Shown here: in pieces, positions 61,162 to 64,000 of the stretch | How positions within the stretch are numbered: the stretch's first letter is position 1 | How the letters are laid out: every line of letters begins with the position of its first letter | Assembly: GCF_023953965.1 (NCBI RefSeq) | Contig: NZ_JAMLIX010000001.1 | Coordinates: 1,116,001 to 1,180,000, forward strand | Direction of reading: 5' to 3' | Length of the DNA: 64,000 nucleotides | Origin: Bosea sp. (in: a-proteobacteria) | Lineage (GTDB): Bacteria; Pseudomonadota; Alphaproteobacteria; Rhizobiales; Beijerinckiaceae | Notes under the pieces: model-generated | Databases searched by the model: none | The model's input: the letters and a program-made list of their open reading frames with translations, nothing else | What the model was told of the DNA's origin: nothing | Program-made: the position numbers and the translations under genes

Positions 61162-61985
61162 CGGCTGCGCCTGCCGCCCATGGCGTATTGACGCGCCATC
61201 TGCATCAGGAAAGCGGGATTTCCGAGCACGTAGCGCCGCCAGAGCCGGCGCGGCTCGCGCCAGAGCCGGTAGATCCATTCGAGCCGCGCCCGGCGCAAGG
61301 CTTCGGGCGCGCGCGGCACCTCGCCGGCGAAGAAATCGAACAGCGCGCCGACGCCGGCGGCGACCGCGCAATGCTGGGGCCCGAGCCTGTCGGCGATGAA
61401 GCGCTCCTGCAGCGGGTTGCCCATCGCCACCAGGAGCAGGTCCGGCCGCGCGCGCTTCAGCCCGTCCAGCAGCGCCCCTTCCTCCTCGGCGGCGAAATAG
61501 CCGTGCGAGACGACCGTGAAGCGGTGCGCCGGGTAGCGCCGGGCGAGAGCCGCGGCGGCCCGGTCGGCGACGCCCGGCCGGCCGCCGAGCAGGGCGACGC
61601 GAAGGCTGCGCCCCGCCCCGTCGAACAGGGCCGGGAAGAAATCCGTCCCGTTGAGGTTGGCCGGGAACGGCTGGCGATAGAGCAGGAGGCTGCCGAGATC
61701 GACGCCGATGCCGTCGGCGAGCACGAGGAAGGTCGAGAGGCTGCGCTGCAAGGCGGCATCGCCCGCGGCGACGTTCACGAGGTTGGCGTTGCAGAAGGCG
61801 AGCTTGACATGGCCGCCCGTCGCCACCGCGTCGATCACCTCGGCGATCGCCGCCTCGCGCCCCATCACCGCGATGCCGATGCCGCCGATGTCGCGCTTGG
61901 CGTAGCCCGGCCGCTTGCGGCGGCCGGCGTCGCGGGCGACCAGGATGGAGGCGGTTGCGGACACGGATTTCCCGATTCGGAACAC
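61158..61985 (-). CDS. WecG/TagA/CpsF family glycosyltransferase
   Basis: A 275-residue GT26 enzyme: F-L-V-L-A-D-G-I-G-V, L-N-G-T-D-F-F-P and V-G-A-L-F-D-F-F-A-G-E-V-P-R-A-P with the C-terminal L-E-W-I-Y-R-L. These enzymes transfer ManNAc(A) or related sugars to a lipid-linked acceptor as the second step of a surface polymer. GTG 61985 or GTG 61964 may be the start. Confidence 0.9.
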   Translation of the reverse strand: MFRIGKSVSATASILVARDAGRRKRPGYAKRDIGGIGIAVMGREAAIAEVIDAVATGGHVKLAFCNANLVNVAAGDAALQRSLSTFLVLADGIGVDLGSLLLYRQPFPANLNGTDFFPALFDGAGRSLRVALLGGRPGVADRAAAALARRYPAHRFTVVSHGYFAAEEEGALLDGLKRARPDLLLVAMGNPLQERFIADRLGPQHCAVAAGVGALFDFFAGEVPRAPEALRRARLEWIYRLWREPRRLWRRYVLGNPAFLMQMARQYAMGGRRSR

Positions 61986-62128
61986 GGCGGCGAGGATCGA
62001 AATCGGGCCGATTGTGTTGGTCGACCCGCGGCCCGGTCAAGGCAAAGCCGGCCGCAAGGTAAATGGTCCTCTGGCGGGTGCCGATCCGCCCCGCTAGGGT
62101 AGCCCCGGCGATGCCGGGAGCGCCGAGG

Positions 62129-62875
62129 ATGAACCAGATCGACCTGAAGGACCGCGTCGCGATCGTGACCGGGGGCGCGCAGGGCATCGGCCGGGCCGTC
62201 GCCGAGCGCTTCGCCGCAAGCGGCGCGACCGTCGCGATCTGGGACGTGGACGCAAGGCTCGCCGCGCTGACCGCCGCCGAGATCGGCCATGGCGCGATCG
62301 GCACGGGCGTCGACGTGACCGACGCCGAGGCCGTGCGGAAGGCGGGCGCGGCGCTGGAAGCGGCGCATGGCCGCATCGACATCCTCGTCACCAGCGCCGG
62401 CATCGCCGGCCCCAACCACAGGACCTGGGAATATCCGCTGGAGGACTGGGCGCGCGTGATGCGGCTCAATGTCGATGGCACGCTGCATTGCTGCCGCTCG
62501 GTGATCCCCGGCATGATCGCCCGCAATTACGGCCGCATCGTCCTCGTCGCCTCGATCGCGGGCAAGGAGGGCAATCCGAACGCCTCGGCCTATTCCGCCT
62601 CGAAGGCGGCGGTGATCGCGCTGACGAAATCGCTCGGCAAGGAACTGGCCGACAAGGACATCGCGGTGAACTGCATCACGCCCGCGGCGGCGCGCACCCG
62701 CATCTTCGACCAGATGAGCGAGGAGCATATCGGCTACATGCTGGCCAAGATCCCGCGCGGGCGCTTCCTCCTGCCGCAGGAGGTCGCCGCCATGGTCGCC
62801 TTCCTCGCCTCGGCCGAGAACAGCTTCACCACCGCCGGCGTGTTCGACCTTTCCGGCGGCCGGGCAACCTACTGA
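62129..62875 (+). CDS. Short-chain dehydrogenase/reductase
   Basis: A classical SDR of 248 residues: T-G-G-A-Q-G-I-G (14-21), N-V-D-G-T in helix 4, catalytic S142, Y155 and K159. D39-V-D-A after strand 2 suggests preference for NAD(H). It resembles FabG/3-oxoacyl- or sugar-alcohol dehydrogenases; the substrate is open. GGGAG eight bases before the ATG at 62129 supports the start. It precedes hemA. Confidence 0.87.
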   Translation: MNQIDLKDRVAIVTGGAQGIGRAVAERFAASGATVAIWDVDARLAALTAAEIGHGAIGTGVDVTDAEAVRKAGAALEAAHGRIDILVTSAGIAGPNHRTWEYPLEDWARVMRLNVDGTLHCCRSVIPGMIARNYGRIVLVASIAGKEGNPNASAYSASKAAVIALTKSLGKELADKDIAVNCITPAAARTRIFDQMSEEHIGYMLAKIPRGRFLLPQEVAAMVAFLASAENSFTTAGVFDLSGGRATY

Positions 62876-62880
62876 ACGCC

Positions 62881-62988
62881 ATGACGCAAGCACTCCCCTC
62901 CGCCGCCGTCCTGAGCGAGGCCGATGCCGGCGCCGCCGTCAGGGTCCTGCTCGAAACGGTTCTGGAACTGGCCGGGCACTCGAAGTAG
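62881..62988 (+). CDS. Possible 35-residue ORF
   Basis: ATG at 62881 to TAG at 62986 gives 35 residues (begins M-T-Q-A-L-P-S-A-A-V-L, ends L-E-L-A-G-H-S-K). No clear ribosome-binding site; it follows the SDR stop by 5 bp and might be coupled. Could be chance. Confidence 0.25.
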   Translation: MTQALPSAAVLSEADAGAAVRVLLETVLELAGHSK

Positions 62989-63071
62989 AAGAATTCCAGC
63001 CGCGACACCGCGCACCATGTCTTCAAGGGCCGGAAGGGCTTAGGAGAGGGGCGCGCCGCAGGAGGCTGGGC

Positions 63072-64000
63072 ATGGATTTCGAGACGTTCTTCCGCCGGGA
63101 ACTCGACGGGCTGCGCGGCGAGGGCCGCTATCGCGTCTTCGCCGACCTGGAGCGCCAGGCCGGCCGCTTCCCGATCGCGACCTATCATGGCGAGGGCGGC
63201 CCGCGCGACGTCACCGTCTGGTGCTCGAACGACTATCTCGGCATGGGCCAGCATCCCAAGGTGCTCGCCGCGATGCATCAGGCGCTCGACGGCAGCGGCG
63301 CCGGCGCCGGCGGCACCCGCAACATCGCCGGCACCAACCACTACCACGTCCTGCTGGAGCGCGAGCTCGCCGCCCTGCACGGCAAGGAAGCGGCGCTGAT
63401 CTTCAATTCCGGCTACATGGCGAACTGGGCCTCGCTCTCGACGCTGGCCGCGCAGATTCCCGGCTGCATCGTGCTGACGGACGCGCTGAACCACGCCTCG
63501 ATGATCGAAGGCATCCGGCATTCGCGCGCCGAGAAGCAGGTCTTCGCCCATAACGACGCCGGCGACCTGCGCCGCCGGCTCGCCGGGCTCGATCCGGCCC
63601 GGCCGAAGCTGATCGCCTTCGAATCGGTCTATTCGATGGACGGCGACATCGCGCCGATCCGGGAGTTCTGCGACATCGCCGACGAGTTCGGGGCGCTGAC
63701 CTATCTCGACGAGGTCCATGCGGTGGGCCTCTACGGGCCGCATGGCGGCGGCATCGCGGAGCGGGAGGGGCTTTCCGGCCGGCTCAGCCTGATCCAGGGC
63801 ACGCTGGCGAAGGCCTATGGCGTGATCGGCGGCTACATCACCGGCTCGGCGGCGCTGTGCGACTTCATCCGCAGCTTCGCCTCCGGCTTCATCTTCTCGA
63901 GCTCGCTGCCGCCGGCGGTGGCGGCCGGCGCGATCGCGGCGATCCGGCACCTGAAGGAAAGCTCCGTCGAGCGGCAGCAGCAGCAGGAGCGCGTCGCGGC
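63072..64000 (+). CDS. hemA: 5-aminolevulinate synthase HemA (3' end missing)
   Basis: An alpha-oxoamine synthase whose first 309 residues are present. G-A-G-A-G-G-T-R-N-I-A-G-T-N, L-T-D-x-L-N-H-A-S-M-I, L-D-E-V-H-A-V-G-L-Y-G and the PLP Lys247 in T-L-A-K-A-Y-G are all typical of ALAS. It condenses glycine and succinyl-CoA, the haem precursor step of the C4 pathway in alphaproteobacteria. AGGAGG seven bases before the ATG. The gene runs off the right edge. Confidence 0.97.
   Translation, partial: MDFETFFRRELDGLRGEGRYRVFADLERQAGRFPIATYHGEGGPRDVTVWCSNDYLGMGQHPKVLAAMHQALDGSGAGAGGTRNIAGTNHYHVLLERELAALHGKEAALIFNSGYMANWASLSTLAAQIPGCIVLTDALNHASMIEGIRHSRAEKQVFAHNDAGDLRRRLAGLDPARPKLIAFESVYSMDGDIAPIREFCDIADEFGALTYLDEVHAVGLYGPHGGGIAEREGLSGRLSLIQGTLAKAYGVIGGYITGSAALCDFIRSFASGFIFSSSLPPAVAAGAIAAIRHLKESSVERQQQQERVA

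Overview
The window is GC-rich chromosome from an alphaproteobacterium of the order Hyphomicrobiales (Rhizobiales). The gene content and order point there: the hisB-DUF2628-hisH-hisA-hisF-hisE-coaA run, rpmH-rnpA-yidC-engB with argB and a pyrimidine 5'-nucleotidase, ffs-dnaX-ybaB-recR, the Aap-type amino-acid transporter, an ALAS-type hemA and cobQ. The style of the proteins is most like Bosea or a close relative, but the genus is an inference from memory of protein families, not a search. Almost every base is coding; many genes overlap by 4 bp (ATGA or GTGA). I see no rRNA, tRNA, CRISPR array, phage or insertion sequence.

Layout. 1-2.8 kb: the 5' part of a PAS-PAS chemoreceptor-like gene, a globin-coupled sensor with a decayed GGDEF domain, and an exported protein. 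2.8-6.6 kb: a three-gene module resembling the rhizobial QuiNAc O-antigen initiation set. 6.7-12.7 kb: a TetR regulator, cobQ, an aminotransferase, a repeat-helical protein, RidA and a YqaA-type membrane protein. 12.7-24.4 kb: one long minus-strand stretch with coaA, the histidine genes, metZ, a HAD nucleotidase, argB, DUF423, engB, yidC, rnpA and rpmH. 24.6-27.8 kb: SRP RNA, dnaX, ybaB and recR on the plus strand. 27.8-36.4 kb: an outer-membrane protein, a BrkB-type protein with an FAD oxidoreductase, a VOC protein, the minus-strand coaBC-dut-rrf2-cysK operon and a UPF0104 membrane protein. 36.4-41.6 kb: a tail-anchored protein, an MFS exporter, cspA, a FAH-family hydrolase, a small copper operon, an Arg-rich mini-ORF and csbD. 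41.7-52.9 kb: dnaKJ, an exported protein, thiM, amn, aapJQM (no aapP here) and guaC. 53-62 kb: a second cell-surface polysaccharide locus with genes on both strands (four glycosyltransferases, a Wzz/ExoP-like protein with a dead kinase domain, a Tat-exported GH10 glycanase and a flippase). The window ends with an SDR gene and the start of hemA.

The least ordinary items are a palindromic repeat lodged in frame inside the essential GTPase gene engB, a 21-codon Arg-rich ORF with an ideal ribosome-binding site downstream of a hairpin, the polysaccharide locus with a kinase-dead Wzz/BY-kinase and a secreted GH10 enzyme, two pairs of convergent polysaccharide genes that each overlap by 77 bp, and candidate operators shared by a TetR gene and the cobQ/aminotransferase divergence. 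At least three classes of intergenic palindromes are scattered through the window. All functions are read from motifs and gene order; no database search was possible.
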